Assembly: GCF_036711975.1 (NCBI RefSeq)
Contig: NC_091975.1
Span: 4,528,501-4,592,500, forward strand
Source of the DNA: Onthophagus taurus
Lineage: Eukaryota; Arthropoda; Insecta; Coleoptera; Scarabaeidae
Direction of reading: 5' to 3'
Length of the DNA: 64,000 nt
The translations under genes were made by a program, and so were the position numbers. The notes under the pieces are model-generated. The model was not told the DNA's origin and ran no database searches. It saw nothing but the letters and a program-made list of their open reading frames with translations. Numbering within the stretch: position 1 is the first letter of the stretch; each line of letters opens with the position of its first letter. This document shows positions 41,191-53,640 of this stretch, one piece after another.

Positions 41191-42600
41191 GTTTGTATCG
41201 ATGTAGTGTCGATTTAGTGCCTTGCCGGCAAGCGACCTCAGCGTAATTGTATAGAATGTTCTTGAAAACTGTGTACGTTTGTAATGATGTAGCGCCTCGC
41301 CCGCAAGCGTTCTCGGCTTAATTGCATCATACGTTCTTCAAAACTGTATAGGTTTGTATCGATGTAATATCGATTAAGCTCCTCGCCCGCAAGCGACCTC
41401 GGTTTAAATGTATCATAAGTTCTTGAAAACTTTACGCTTGTAATGATGTGGTACTGATGTAGCGCCTCGCCCGCAAGCGACCTCGGCTTAATTGAATCAT
41501 ACGTTGTTCACTATAAAGGTTTGTATCTATTTGGTAATTAATATAACACCTCGGCTGCAAGCGACCTTGTCTTTAGTAAGGCATACCTTTTCAAACTATA
41601 TAGGTTTGCATTGATGTAGTGTCGATTTAGTGCCTCGCCGACAAGCGACTTCAGCGTAATTGTATAGAATGTTCTTGAAAACTGTGTACGTTTGTAATGA
41701 TGTGGTACTGATGTAGCGCCTCGCTCGCAATCGTCCTCGGCTTAATTGCATCATACGTTCTTCAACACTGTATAGGTTTGTATCGATGTAATATCGATTA
41801 AGCTCCTCGCCCGCAAGCGACCTCGATTTAAATGTATCATATGTTCTTGAAAACTTTACGCTTGTAATGATGTGGTACTGATGTAGCGCCTCGCCCGCAA
41901 GCGACCTCGGCTTAATTGTATCATACGTTGTTCATTATAAAGATTTGTGTCTATTTGGTAATTAATATAACACCTCGGCTGCAAGCAACCTTGTCTTTAG
42001 TAAGGCATACCTTTTCAAACTATATAGGTTTGCATCGATGTAGTGTCGATTTAGTGCCTCGCCGGCAAGCGACGTCAGCGTAATTGTATGGAATGTTCTC
42101 GAAAACTGTGTACGTTTGTAATGATGTGGTACTGATGTAGCGCCTCGCCCGCAAGCGTCCTTGGCTTAATTGCATCATACGTTCTTCAAAATTGTATAAG
42201 TTTGTATCGATGTAATATCGATTAAGCTCCTCGCCCGCAAGCGACCTCGGTTTAAATGTATCATAAGTTCTTGAAAACTGTGTACGTTTGTAATGATGTA
42301 GCGCCTCGCCCGCAAGCGTCCTCGGCTTAATTGCATCATACGTTCTTCAAAACTGTATAGGTTTGTATCGATGTAATATCGATTAAGCTCCTCGCCCGCA
42401 AGCGACCTCGGTTTAAATGTATCATAAGTTCTTGAAAACTTTACGCTTGTAATGATGTGGTACTGATGTAGCGCCTCGCCCGCAAGCGACCTCGGCTTAA
42501 TTGTATCATACGTTGTTCATTATAAAGATTTGTGTCTATTTGGTAATTAATATAACACCTCGGCTGCAAGCAAGTAAGGCATACACCTTCTCAAACTATA
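41191..42600. repeat. Higher-order satellite, 17 monomers of about 84 bp
   Basis: Every monomer carries a conserved core close to GCCCGCAAGCGACCTCGG, GC-rich in an otherwise AT-rich unit, at about 41221, 41299, 41381, 41465, 41550, 41632, 41718, 41807, 41888, 41973, 42057, 42142, 42229, 42304, 42390, 42474 and 42561. Five monomer types A-E are distinguishable by their AT parts (A: GTAGTGTCGATTTAGTGC; C: GTAATATCGATTAAGCTC; E: GGTAATTAATATAACACC). They are arranged A-B-C-D-E, A-B-C-D-E, A-B-C-B-C-D-E, with higher-order starts at 41191, 41604 and 42028. The last unit therefore contains an extra B-C pair. Confidence 0.95.
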
Positions 42601-45600
42601 TAGGTTATTAAAGAATTACACAATTTGTTATATTTCTTGAATAATACTTTACATAATTTATCATTTTTTCTTGATACATAAATCAGAATAATAGAAAGAA
42701 AAGGTCGCTACCGTAATCGAGCGGGACATCAAATAATTACACACCGCACGGCCCAGATAATATATTTACGTTAATATCTAGTTCTATTTTATCGTGTGCG
42801 TTGTGTGGTATGTATAAGGTGTATTATTAAAGAGTTCTTTTTGTATAATTGCGGCACGGCGGCCGCCTCGCGGTGTGTACAGCGGTGGCCGACCGAACGA
42901 ACGCAGTCTCTTGCATCAAATAAATTTAATAAAATTACACGCGAGATGGTATTGGAGCCCCGCGGAGTCTTTCTAAAGGGAGCAGGAGGTTGGAAAAGAA
43001 GACGAAGACTAAGAATAAGAAGGAGAAGGAGAAGAGAGATTTCCCAGTCGAGATAAACGAAACGAAAAGGTTATAAATAAAATGAAATAGTAATCGCGGT
43101 GGTGCTCGATTTAATACCAATTAACAAATATTGATACCCGATCGAATGAATGATAATAATATTAATTTCAAATCGAATCGTATAAAACGTTTACTCTTTT
43201 TTTTTTACTTGTTTATTTTGGTTTTTTGACTTTTTTTCAATGTTATTTTCGTATCGCTTCATTGAGATTCAGGGTCTCTTCTTGTGAATTCCATGTATGC
43301 AATTAAATTTTTAAAAACGTTTGCGAACGCCTTCTTTGGTTGACTTCACTTAATTGGTAAGTGCCCGATGACTTTTTTATTGTTTCTTTTCGAGATTATA
43401 CTTCCAGTTAAAATTAACGTTTACCATCGAAACATCGATATGAATTAGCAAATTCGTATAAAATTTTTAAATCTTTGCGAATTTTATGAGTTTCGTTCGG
43501 ACTTTTACGAGATTCTTCTCGTTTCGTTATCGTTTCTCGGGATCTTGTCTTCTAAATATGTCGATGGGGATGTGTTTATTAGATATACGCGAAGTAGACG
43601 GCGGCGTGGTTGTTATTAAGAGATCCACCTTCTTTTCGACGACGACGGTCGTTTTAAAACCTGGAGGGCGAAAGATGGTTTATTGCGTCGAGTTGGTAGA
43701 TCCTTATCTTCACCACAACACCCTTTGCTTTCGCTTTTTAACAACATAGTTGCGCACGACTTACTCTTTACCACCATCTTATCTTTTTTATTTCATTTTG
43801 TATCGGTGAAAAATGAAATAAAACTTAAAAGCGATGTGGATCGATAGAAAAAAATTTATGTATAATCATATTAATCATATACGATTTTGCGATCATTAAT
43901 AATGAGTATTAAAAATTACTTTTGCAGTATACCTGAAATGGTATGCATGTTGGTGGGGTGGGTAAACGTTGTTGTGCAACGCAACGGTAGAGTGGACACA
44001 GAGAAGATGGTAGAGTAATTCGCCATGGAAGGGCCCCTCACTTTGGCTTTATTAATAGGCAACATAAAATGGCTACCCACGGGGGGACAAACGGGCGACG
44101 CGACGCCGCACTGTTTTACGACTATTATACATAGCGAAGAGCGCCGTCATAAATTAGAGCAACCTCACTCTTCTCTCTGTGTGTAGCTAGCATACAAGAA
44201 AAGGAGGATGTTGCGGGAGACGAAGAACCTGCAGGCGATAAGTCAATGGGGGTGACGTCCTTTACAGCAAAACCATTAATTTACAACCACTCCTAATCAT
44301 AATAATCATAACTTTAGTTGCTTTTATCTTCTTTTTTTGTTGAGATATTCAAAGTACTCCCAGGATTTTATTTATTGATCATTGTCGGATCGTGCTAACG
44401 TTTTGCAAAACGCGGATCTATTCCTCTTCGAGATGAACGAGAGGAGGATTTATCTCAACTTTGGTCACTTGGGGTGGTCCCGTGTCACTCGGGCTTTGGT
44501 CACGACCCATAGTTACGAAGAAACCGAACGGCAAACAGAGAACGCTCGCGTATACCATCACAATTTCTTCTAAACAAGACCAAGATAGAGAAACTCAAAA
44601 GAAGAAGAAGAAGAGACTACTTACCCCGGCTCATAGTGTGGAAATTTATTGGTTTTCACTCGTTCAGATCGTGAATCAAAATCCTCCACAAGAATAGTGC
44701 CGACAAAGATAAGAACGAAGAAAAAGAAAGAGAAAGAGACTATAAAATTTGGTTAAACTCCGTTTTCAAAGGAATAAATCTTTTGGAACACGTTGAAAGG
44801 TTGGAGGGAGGATCTCGCTCGTTTTTGCTTTGGTGCTTTAAAGCAAGAAAGGCAGAAGAAGAAGAAGAAGTGCAGCCCTAACCTCTACTAGCCGTGGCTG
44901 GCGGGATGCGAAAAGAACAAAGAGGCGAGTGTAATAACCCCGCGCCTCGCCGCAAATAAGATTAAACGCGATCGGGATGGCCGATAATTTCGAAAACACG
45001 AGAAGGCGCGCAAAAAGAGAATCCGGATGCCGATAAAATCGCGTCCAACCAACAAAGTGGGTGATTTATTGACGCAGATGAAAGCGACGTTTGTAAGCGC
45101 ACGCGTCCGACGATTAAACAAGAAACAAAACCAAAAAAACGTCTTTTCCCTGTTTTTATTCCCGATTTAAGATTACTTTTTCAGAAATTATTAACATCAA
45201 AAATAAAATAAACATTTAAAACAAATGATATTACAAACTTATTACCCACTAGATGTCGCATAAACTTCTCCTAACCACTACTAGATGACATTATTTAATT
45301 TATCATTTTTTAAATGAAATATATCATTTAATCTCGTTTTTGATTTTCTTTCACCATAAATCGGGTTCGAAACTGTTTCTGAAAGCTTCCTGCATTGTCT
45401 CGTTTTGCACGGATAGAAAATGGGGTCGAATAGTAGACGACTTATAAACGATTTTGATTCATGGGTTCGTTTCGAGAAGAAGTAGGTAGTGGCCCCAACA
45501 TGTCAGCGGCACAATCGAAGACAATACGAGAACGGAAGACATTCACCTATCGCTGGTTCTTGGTCCCGATACAGCTTATTCAAAGAAATTGAAAAAAAAA

Positions 45601-46989
45601 TGATTTTTTGAGATTTATTTTTTTGCCTCGAAGTGAGTAATCCGACGATTAGTTAAAACGGTTTTGCCGGAATCTCGGCGTGTAATCGTAGTAAGCCGGG
45701 TTATTTTCATTTGTCACCGTGGTGCCCCGGGGAGGTCAAGAAGAAGATGAAGAAGCAGTATCCAGGAGAAGAAGAAGAGGAAGAAGAAAGAGACCTTTAA
45801 ATCCCCGTATAGTGTAGTAGTAGTATTAACGGATTCGCCGCCGCCACAAACTCACTCCTTTTCAAAATGATGATGGAGTCAGGGTCAAGGGTTACAACAG
45901 GTTTAAACTTTAAACTCATGTGTTACTACGGTACTTAATTGAAAACTCATTTCTCTCATCTTTTGATCCGTACCTCTTATCTTAGCAGTTAAAAAAGAAA
46001 TCGAGATTTTGAGCAAATTTTTCCAAATCACCCTGGGTTATGTAGCAATAATAATCTTCTATATGATGACGTGGCTTTCGAATAAATCGATTCGCGAACA
46101 CCCATTATATCGGCGTCCAATTGCTTTTATTGTCTATTAATTTGCCAGACAACGGTACTATTGTGTTATTACTACATACATACTGTGTTGATGTTGGTGT
46201 GTTGGTTGATTTCTTACGGCGCTGTTATAACAATCTTTTTGTAATTTCTCTTTAGCATTTTTTATTAATTTTTTTTTTGATCGTGTTAGAGAACCGGGGC
46301 GTAAATCGATCAATAAACCTGACCAGCAATACTTCTTCCTTATGCCAGGTGATTTCACTTTCCTACCCGGCTGGCTACCGGATGCCGTCTCCGCTTTGCT
46401 TATCCGACCATCGGGAAATTATTCGTCTCCCACGGACAATTTCAGCATCACCAACGGCATTGGAACACCGGCTCGCACTTACTTGACACCTCAAGACTAC
46501 AACCACGACCTACCTATATCTAACCAATAATGCAATACGCAAGTTTCTCTAACAATAAAACTTACTCAATCGGACATTTTCGCAAAAATAATTTAATTAT
46601 ATTTCTAATAAGATCCTAAATCTAAATATTTAACACACCTGTAACCATGACAACAATCTTTTTATATAACTCAATTATTACTTTTAATTTAAATAGATTG
46701 TGTTTGCTACTGATTTCAAATTTGTCACCAACAAAAGGTGTTTTTGACAGTCGTAATAGAAGAATAGTCAAAACTGACAGCAAATCAAAAATGAGAATTG
46801 GCAATTCCCGTCAAAGAAGATTCAGGCGTCAACGCGTCAAGTTGAGTGTGAGACGTCAAGAATAACCAAAGACTTCCAAAAGGAGTCGGCTGAATTGACT
46901 TAAATCGTTGTCAGAATCCCTCTTCATCTTAATAAGAGTAGCCTCAATACACTTAACCATGCGTCAATCTATGGCCTAAATCCATTCCT
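42601..46989. other. CpG/GA-rich intergenic region, no gene established
   Basis: Alternating AT-rich and CpG-rich patches with GAAGAAGAAG runs (for example 44597-44620, 44858-44872, 45739-45790). Translations are Arg/Ser/Phe-rich low complexity. A GC-richer patch at 46277-46530 has an open frame and is discussed as a finding. I see no splice-supported exon. Confidence 0.35.
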
Positions 46990-47800
46990 GCTCCTTTTTA
47001 AATTTGTCACTACTCGAAATTTATCGCGCTTAAGGTAAAGTTGGTAATATGGTTAATTAGCCTTTTATAGAAGCTCGTTCTCTGTGTTCAATCCATAGAG
47101 AACTCCAAACCTTTGGTGGTACTTTTGCTACTTAGTGACCCATTGTCAAATTTCAAAGTTAAACATTCAAGAAGATCACGACAGTTTAGGCTCGCTTAGG
47201 TTGCGTTAGAGAACGCCTCAGTTGAAGGGAAGTTAAGGAATTAAATTGTGCCAGCAAGGGGGGAATGCCAAATGCAATGGCTTGCGTTTTACCTGGATTC
47301 AGGTTAAGTCCATGACGTCTAGATCAGTCAAATACGGTAGAGACATCATTGTTAAGATGCAACAAAGCATCTGGGAGGGTTGTTAACAGTTGACGAAATA
47401 TAAAGTTGAAGGTCATACTATTTATGAAAATTGAGAAGAGCAAAGGACCCAGCACACTGCCCTGGGGAATTCTACATTTGATGTCAACAGGAGAAGAGAG
47501 TACAGATTCCACGCAGACACGTAAAGACCGATAGGAAAGATATGACTGGAACCAAGATACACAAGAAGAAGTAAAACCAATAGCAGAAAGCCTGGTTAAC
47601 AGGAGGGCATGGTCCACAGAATCAAAGGTCTTACTAAAATCAAGTAACACAAAGCTTATCACAAGCAGATCTAGTGTCATCGGTGATCTTAATCAGTGCT
47701 GTAGTAGTACCATGCTCATGCATCATATAGAACTCAATGACAGTTAATTGGGCGTGGCAAATAGTGTGACGTAGAGTGTGGGCAGCCAACCCGTAATGGG
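46990..47800 (-). pseudogene. Non-LTR retrotransposon reverse transcriptase relic (CR1/Jockey-like)
   Basis: The open piece 47324-47680 reads VLLDFSKTFDSVDHALLLTR, GFTSSCVSWFQSYLSYRSLR and IPQGSVLGPLLFSIFINSM, the classical RT blocks A-B' of non-LTR elements. The following catalytic YADD block is missing: the frame goes straight to FNFIFRQLL and then LNPGKTQAIAFG in another frame, so block C has been deleted. Upstream (about 47690-47750) TTTALIKITDD in another frame continues the RT N-terminus; downstream frames end near 46990. It is a 5'- and 3'-truncated dead copy. Confidence 0.8.
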
Positions 47801-48886
47801 CTACAAAATAACAATGGATGTAGCAGTCCTGTTAGATTCTACTTTTCTTGGCTTAGTATCAAATTAAATGATTTTGAATTAACTTTAAGAATAAAGTAAA
47901 GATATTGATTTTTGTACAAAAATGTTTGTGGATTATTGTAGATTTTGGTCCGTATCGTGACCTACCGCTATTAAGCGGATTATTAATTGACAAGTCGGAG
48001 CCGGAACTTGGCGCGGCTGTATTTCGGTGGTATCGTCGGCCGGTTATTAATAATACCGTCTCCGTGGAACGGCAACCGAATTCGCATGTATCCAGGCGAA
48101 TTAAATCAGCCCTGATGTATTCATAAAAACAAAAAAAATTTTTTTTACCGAAGCACTTTTATGAAATGAGTTTAAATTTTTTATTTAAAAAACATTCCCT
48201 CCTTCTTAGAAGATGTTCTTCCCGAAGAAGAAACAAACTTCCTCTCTCCGACATTTTCCTTCTTTATCTTTACCATTTCTCTTCTCGTCTTCTCTTGGAC
48301 AAAGTTAGAAACAGGTGGGGGGGTTCGTTCTTCTTCCGCGATCGCGAGCAGAAGTCCGCGTTTTCGGCCTCCTCCCGGCGTCGGCGGCGGAGAACTCACC
48401 GGCTTTCAGTCTTTCGCGAACGATCGAACGCGACGGTCGTTAAACGATCGACAAAAAAGGTTTTTAAGTAACATTTCCAAAAAGTTACAATTCTTTAATA
48501 AACGGAATAAGTTTTTTCGATTTTAAAGAAAACCAACTAATAATATAAAAGGGGGTTTTTCGATTTTATTTAAAAATGTCGGTTTTTGATCCAGAAAAGG
48601 TTTTTTGATAAGCACCAAAATTTTTGATTATTTTCTGTTTTTCGTTTAGTTTTTGTCGTATGATTATAATTTGATAAAGTAATGATTTGATCATGTTTGG
48701 GGATTATTGTTTAATTTTTAAATGGATTTGAAACGTGATCGGTGGGATTTAAAAGGATTTTCGGCGGTTTTCGAGTGGATTTTAGACCAGTTTTGTCTTA
48801 AATAGTGGGTTCTACTCAATTGTTTATTTTATTATTGTTTTTTGGTTTTCATTTTCTTTTTTTTTTTAATTTTTGGTTTTGAGAAT
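47801..48886 (+). promoter_or_regulatory. Upstream region / putative 5' UTR of Ras-like gene
   Basis: A GC-rich, CpG-rich patch at about 48330-48440 within AT-rich DNA is a likely promoter or 5' UTR of the small GTPase gene whose ATG is at 48887. The last 200 bp before the ATG are T-rich. Assignment is by position only. Confidence 0.4.
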
Positions 48887-48947
48887 ATGACGAATGTAAA
48901 TCGAATTAGGGTGGTTGTTCTTGGGGCTCCACGTGTCGGAAAATCAG
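48887..48947 (+). CDS. Ras-superfamily small GTPase, first coding exon (partial)
   Basis: ATG at 48887, 20 codons plus 1 nt: MTNVNRIRVVVLGAPRVGKS, then donor CAG/GTAAGT. GAPRVGKS is the GxxxxGKS P-loop that binds the nucleotide phosphates, placed at residues 12-19 after the first beta strand (RIRVVVLG), as in Ras-like GTPases. The Pro-Arg in the loop (where Ras has Gly12-Gly13) recalls divergent Ras-like families rather than Ras itself. No following exon (switch I, DTAG, NKxD) could be found before 64000, so the next intron exceeds 15 kb or runs out of the window. The subfamily cannot be fixed from one exon. Confidence 0.75.
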
Positions 48948-50984
48948 GTAAGTAATTTCTAATTCTTTTATCCTACAACATTACACTTGTTTTTGTATTA
49001 ACACGTTTGTTTTGATTCAAAAAAATATGTTTTAATAAAACAGCACGTAACGACGATAGATCACGTAAACCACGATAAATTAAATAGGAGTTATTTGCTG
49101 TTTTTGATTTTCTCGTTATTTATTGGATTGTTCTCCAAGTTCACCGAACTTTTATTAAGATCACTTTGATACCTTATATTTACAATCCAAATTTTTTAAG
49201 GTTTCTGGGTGACCTCAGACTCATTAAATATCGACTTTTTATTTTTTCTTCTTGAAACATTGTCAACATTTAAAATTGTCGCGTAAACGTGAATTTATTT
49301 CGAGAATTTATTGATTTCTTTTCGGTAACTTTTAAAGGTAAAGAAATGTGACGTAAACGTTTCTTTTGCCATATACATTTAATCTCATTTTTTTATTTTC
49401 TCAAAATGATATTTAAAGAATGCGAACGATTTCGTAATAAGGAACATGATTAGACGATTATATTTGAGTTATGGATGCTATTTATTTAAGTGGATCTCAA
49501 CAAATCTCGATGCGAATATCTCTTTTTCTCAAATTTATTTCATCGATAATAAACTGTTGGGTCGTCTCATTTATCGACAGGTTGGTTTTATTAAATTTAT
49601 CTGATATGTGGTCCAACGGTGGTTCGGCTACCGTATAATAATAAGCAAACTGAGCGGCCCCCTCGGATTAATCGGGTATTAAGAACCGAAAAAAATCAAC
49701 GAAAACGAAGCACAGCCAAAAAAAAACAAGCCGATGAGAATGAGGATAAGAATAAGAGAGATGTTAATAAAAAAAACTTTTTAAGACGTCCTTAAAATGA
49801 GGTGCAAGAAAGAAGAATACCTATAAGATCGAGAATAAAACGGGAATGAGTCAAAATAAGACGAGAAATCGCGATATTTTTGATAAGACTTCATCGCTTT
49901 ATTAATTGGAAATGAATCGGAGAAAGTAAATAAAAAAAATTGATTAAAAAAGTTTTTGAATAATTGATTTGGTGGAATTTTGATGTTATAAAATAACGCG
50001 TAAATAATTTTAATTAAAATACTTTTTAATGGTTAATTAACTCCATAGGTATTTCCAAGGTTGAACTAAACTTTACAAATTCGAACTTTAAACGTCCATG
50101 GGCGGCACGAGAAGAAAGCACCGGAAAGCTTTTCACTACCTAAAAGCTGAGTCATTCGATCTCTTTATTCCAAACTTTGAATCCGTAAAGCAATCAAAAA
50201 AAGCTAAATAAAAATAAATTTTTCAAAATATTAATTAAATTAATTAAATAAAACTTTCGAGAACAACGTGATAAATCATGTTCTCGGTTTTATTTTTTAT
50301 TTAAATCAAGTCGGACAGATCGAGTAGACGAAAATTGATTAATCGTCGAATTTGTCAAAGTCCGATACGATTTTAGCCGGCGGATTATTTACTTTAATTT
50401 TTTTTTGTCCGTGGCGTTTGGTTTCGGTGTGAGGAGGCCCCAAAGGCGTCCCCCAAACGAAGACGCGTGACCCAAATTGCAATTATTAAAAAATTTTTAA
50501 GGTCAGAACGTAAACGTAAAAACCGAGAAACGTTTTCTTCTCTTTATTATTAACGGTATAAAAACTGTGAACGTAACGAACTCGTCAAAGTTTTTAATTC
50601 GATCTGTCAATTAATAAAAAAAAAATTAATAATAATAAGAAAATAAATAAAGGTAGAAATTTAATTTTAAGATTAAAATCATAATTTTTAAGCTTTGAAA
50701 ACTGAATTGTTCCAGTTAAGATTAATTGGCCGATTGGGTTTGGTGAAATCCAGATAATCGTCGAAACCCTCGACTTTAATTAAAATTTATTTGAAATGTT
50801 AAGAGAAACTAAGCGCGAAAGTGACGTAATGGATTAATTAGAAAGGGGATCCTACATTAATTTGGCGAATAAATCTTAAACATACTGATTATTATATTTA
50901 TCGTTTTAACAACCTTTTAAAGCTTCCGAACTTATTTTTAAAAATCAGGTTTCAATTTAACCAAATGCTTGCCAAATTGAAATC
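48948..50984 (+). other. Ras-like gene intron, AT-rich, no feature recognised
   Basis: AT-rich intronic sequence with occasional CpG-richer stretches (49600-49760, 50330-50480). No exon, transposon or array was identified. Confidence 0.4.
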
Positions 50985-51450
50985 CTAATCTTTAAAATGA
51001 TATGTAATAAGTGGTATGTTTAATGCAAAAAGTTTAGAGATAATAAATTAAATATAAACGTCAAAACAATGAAAGTTTAAAAAATCAGCCTCATTTCATT
51101 TATGATTTTGAAGAAACGATTGATACATCAATCTAAAGCTGAAATTAAAATCTTTAAAATGATGTATCATACGTGGTATGTTTAATATAAAAATTTTTGA
51201 GATAATAAATTAAATGTAAAAGTCTAAAAATTTAAAGCATCTGTATTTAACTCAAAGTTTAAAAAATCAGCCTGATTTTATTTATGGTAGTGAAGAAACG
51301 ATTAATACATCAATTTGAAGCTACACTCTACTCTTTAAAATGATATATTATAAGTGGGATGTTAATATAAGAAGTTTTAAGATAATAACTTAAATACAAA
51401 AGTCTGCGTTTTCATATAAACCAAAAATTTTGAAATGTGTGATATAGCAA
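50985..51450. repeat. Diverged tandem repeat, about 160-185 bp, three copies
   Basis: CTTTAAAATGATAT/GTA recurs at about 50990, 51152 and 51333, followed each time by AAGTGGTATGTTTAAT-like sequence and GATAATAA(A/C)TTAAAT. AAAAAATCAGCCT recurs at about 51075 and 51260, and GAAGAAACGATT in both. The copies are old, with many indels. Confidence 0.8.
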
Positions 51451-51544
51451 CGATTTATACAGTGAATTTCACTTAAAATGCAATATACAAAACTATATTT
51501 CCATAGAACCAGGGCGTATCTACTTCTTTTGTCCCACATAAAAT

Positions 51545-51680
51545 GCAACATGTTTGAATGTTTCTGGTTGTAGGTCTAATGTTAGCTCTCGTGACAGTGG
51601 TAGGTAGCGCTAGTTAACATAAGATATAGCTATGTTCCATATTTTTATTGAACTAAAACTAGAACTAACACTATACTAAA
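51545..51680. repeat. Palindromic-family repeat, single copy
   Basis: GAATGTTTCTGGTTGTAGGT, GGTAGGTAGCGCTAGTTAAC and TATTTTTATTGAACTAAAAC followed by GAACTAACACTA: the same blocks as at 53760 and 54510, with the central hairpin lost. Confidence 0.75.
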
Positions 51681-51790
51681 TTCTGAATTTTTCACTTTGT
51701 ACCTAATAATTTTTTTCAGCATTGTTCTGGACAAATTTCAAATTTACTCAACTTTGAGCAAATTTGAAGGAAAACTAAACAATATTTATA

Positions 51791-52346
51791 CAGGGTGATT
51801 CACATAAGAACCGACACAGAGCAGGGACATGTAGAGGTCAATAAATTAAGATGATTTAAAGTAACTTACCTCCATACTAAGTTGTACACCTGAGGAGTTA
51901 TAGGCCTTCAAAGTTGGCTCTTAAATTTTTAAAATTTTGAATTTCTTCGTAATACATTAAGCTAGAAGAGCCAAATTTGGTATACGTTATGAATGTACCA
52001 AGGGTATTAATTGGTAGCAAATTGAACTCAATTGAGGCATTTCAAAGGGTTGATTAAGGGTAATGGTACCATAAATTTTGACATATTTTTTTAACCTTGC
52101 TACCATTGGTCTCAACTTGCTACCAATTAATACCCTCGGTACACTCATAACGTATACCAAATTTGGTTTTTCTAGCTTAATGTATTACGAAGATATTCAA
52201 TATTTTAAAAATTTAAGACCCAACTTTGAAAGGCTATAACTCCTCAGGGGTACAACTTAGTATAGAGATAAGTTGCGTTAAATCATCTTAATTTATTGTC
52301 CTCTACATGTCCCTGCTCTGTGTCGGTTCTTATGTGAATCACCCTG
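51791..52346. mobile_element. Foldback element, CAGGGTG ends
   Basis: 556 bp, almost entirely an inverted repeat. The left arm starts CAGGGTGATTCACATAAGAA and the right arm ends with its complement; both are flanked by TATA. Arms of about 240 bp (CCGACACAGAGCAGGGACAT, AATTTGGTATACGTTATGA, AATTAATACCC and others) pair with few mismatches around a short centre near 52030-52090. No ORF. Confidence 0.92.
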
Positions 52347-53640
52347 TATAAAACAACTTGATCCCTAAACACTGCAACCTGCTTAAAAGTTTCAAAATGT
52401 ACAGGTTCAAAGTATTGAATTTGCCAAATATATCAATCGAATAAGTTAGTTTTAGCAAAAACTCTCCTGCAAAAAAGTGTGAATTTCTAGAGATTAAAAA
52501 TCTAGCTTCAAGAGGTTTAATTTTAAAGGACTTCTGCGCGTCGCTCCGTCAAAATCTTTTTACGGGTTTCTTTTTGGACGATTTCTTAAGCAAATCATTT
52601 TGGCGACAATATTTGGGAAAATAGTACACAATAATCGATGTACAGTAATCGATTCTTTTAATTTTCTTTCCATTAATTTTTTTTCCTAATTTATTTTCTT
52701 TATTCTCATCGTTACAAAAAACCCTATATAGACGCATTCCTAGGTTTGAATTTACGGGCACCGGGTAAAAGTGGCGACCGTTAATGTGCGCGACGCCGTT
52801 AATTGGCGACGATAAATCGGCACTGGTTTTCTAATTGATGGGGGCCCCGATCTTGGAATAGCTATGCTAATCCGTCGACGGAGAGAACCAGAAGGACCCC
52901 AACGACTTCTTCTTCTACCTCCATCCGCTTCTAATCCAGCGTCTTTTAAGTTGTCGTGGCCGTCAAACGACGTTGTACAATACCGTTCCCGTTGGACTCC
53001 GTTAAGAGGTTTGGACCTTAAGACCCATCCAAGTTACTGGGTTATCAGATGAGGAACTTAACTCTAACTGTTTACTTTACTTCTTGAGGAATTTTAGATT
53101 TTAAAAATTCTAGTTTTAAATGAAAATGTCTAAGAAAATGTTTAACATTCTGGTAAATTTAAAGAGAAAGTTAACAGAAGTTGTTATACATCGTACATTG
53201 TAGGGTTTAGAATTTAAATTTGGGTTAAATAAGACAAAGAGGTATTTGTTTAAAGATACAAGTCATTGGAAAAAAAAATGGAACTTGACAATCACTCGAT
53301 TTGAATCTTGACTTAACGGTAAAACTTGCCAATTTTAATCTGGATAGATTTGAATCAAATTTTTCCTAACGAACCCGAACGTTTCAAAGTTAAAGACAAA
53401 CGTCAATTTAAATTTGAATTATTTTTTCATTTTAATCTCGTTCAATATGGTACGAGAACAATCCGGTTCTGACCGTGATTTGAAATTGAGCGCGCCAAAC
53501 GCAATAAATTCACGATGATTTACCGGGCGGTCTTATTAAAATAGGCCAGTATACCGTTCGCCTATGGCAGGAGGTATACAGTATTGGCTATAGAACAAGT
53601 TTCAAAGACCACATCAAGATTTGTGTGTGCAAATTTTCCT
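52347..53640 (+). other. Ras-like gene intron, no feature recognised
   Basis: AT-rich with a CpG-richer patch at 52750-53000. The ORF at 52864-53052 is Arg/Pro-rich and looks like chance. Confidence 0.35.

Noticed and set aside
41191-42600. CRISPR-like array
   Set aside because: Regular spacing exists, but the linkers are themselves repeated in five types, the monomers are eukaryotic-satellite-like, and there is no cas context.
42796-43120. Opposed ORFs after the satellite
   Set aside because: Arg-rich on one strand and Phe/Leu-rich on the other, from GAAGAA/CTTCTT runs; no credible protein.
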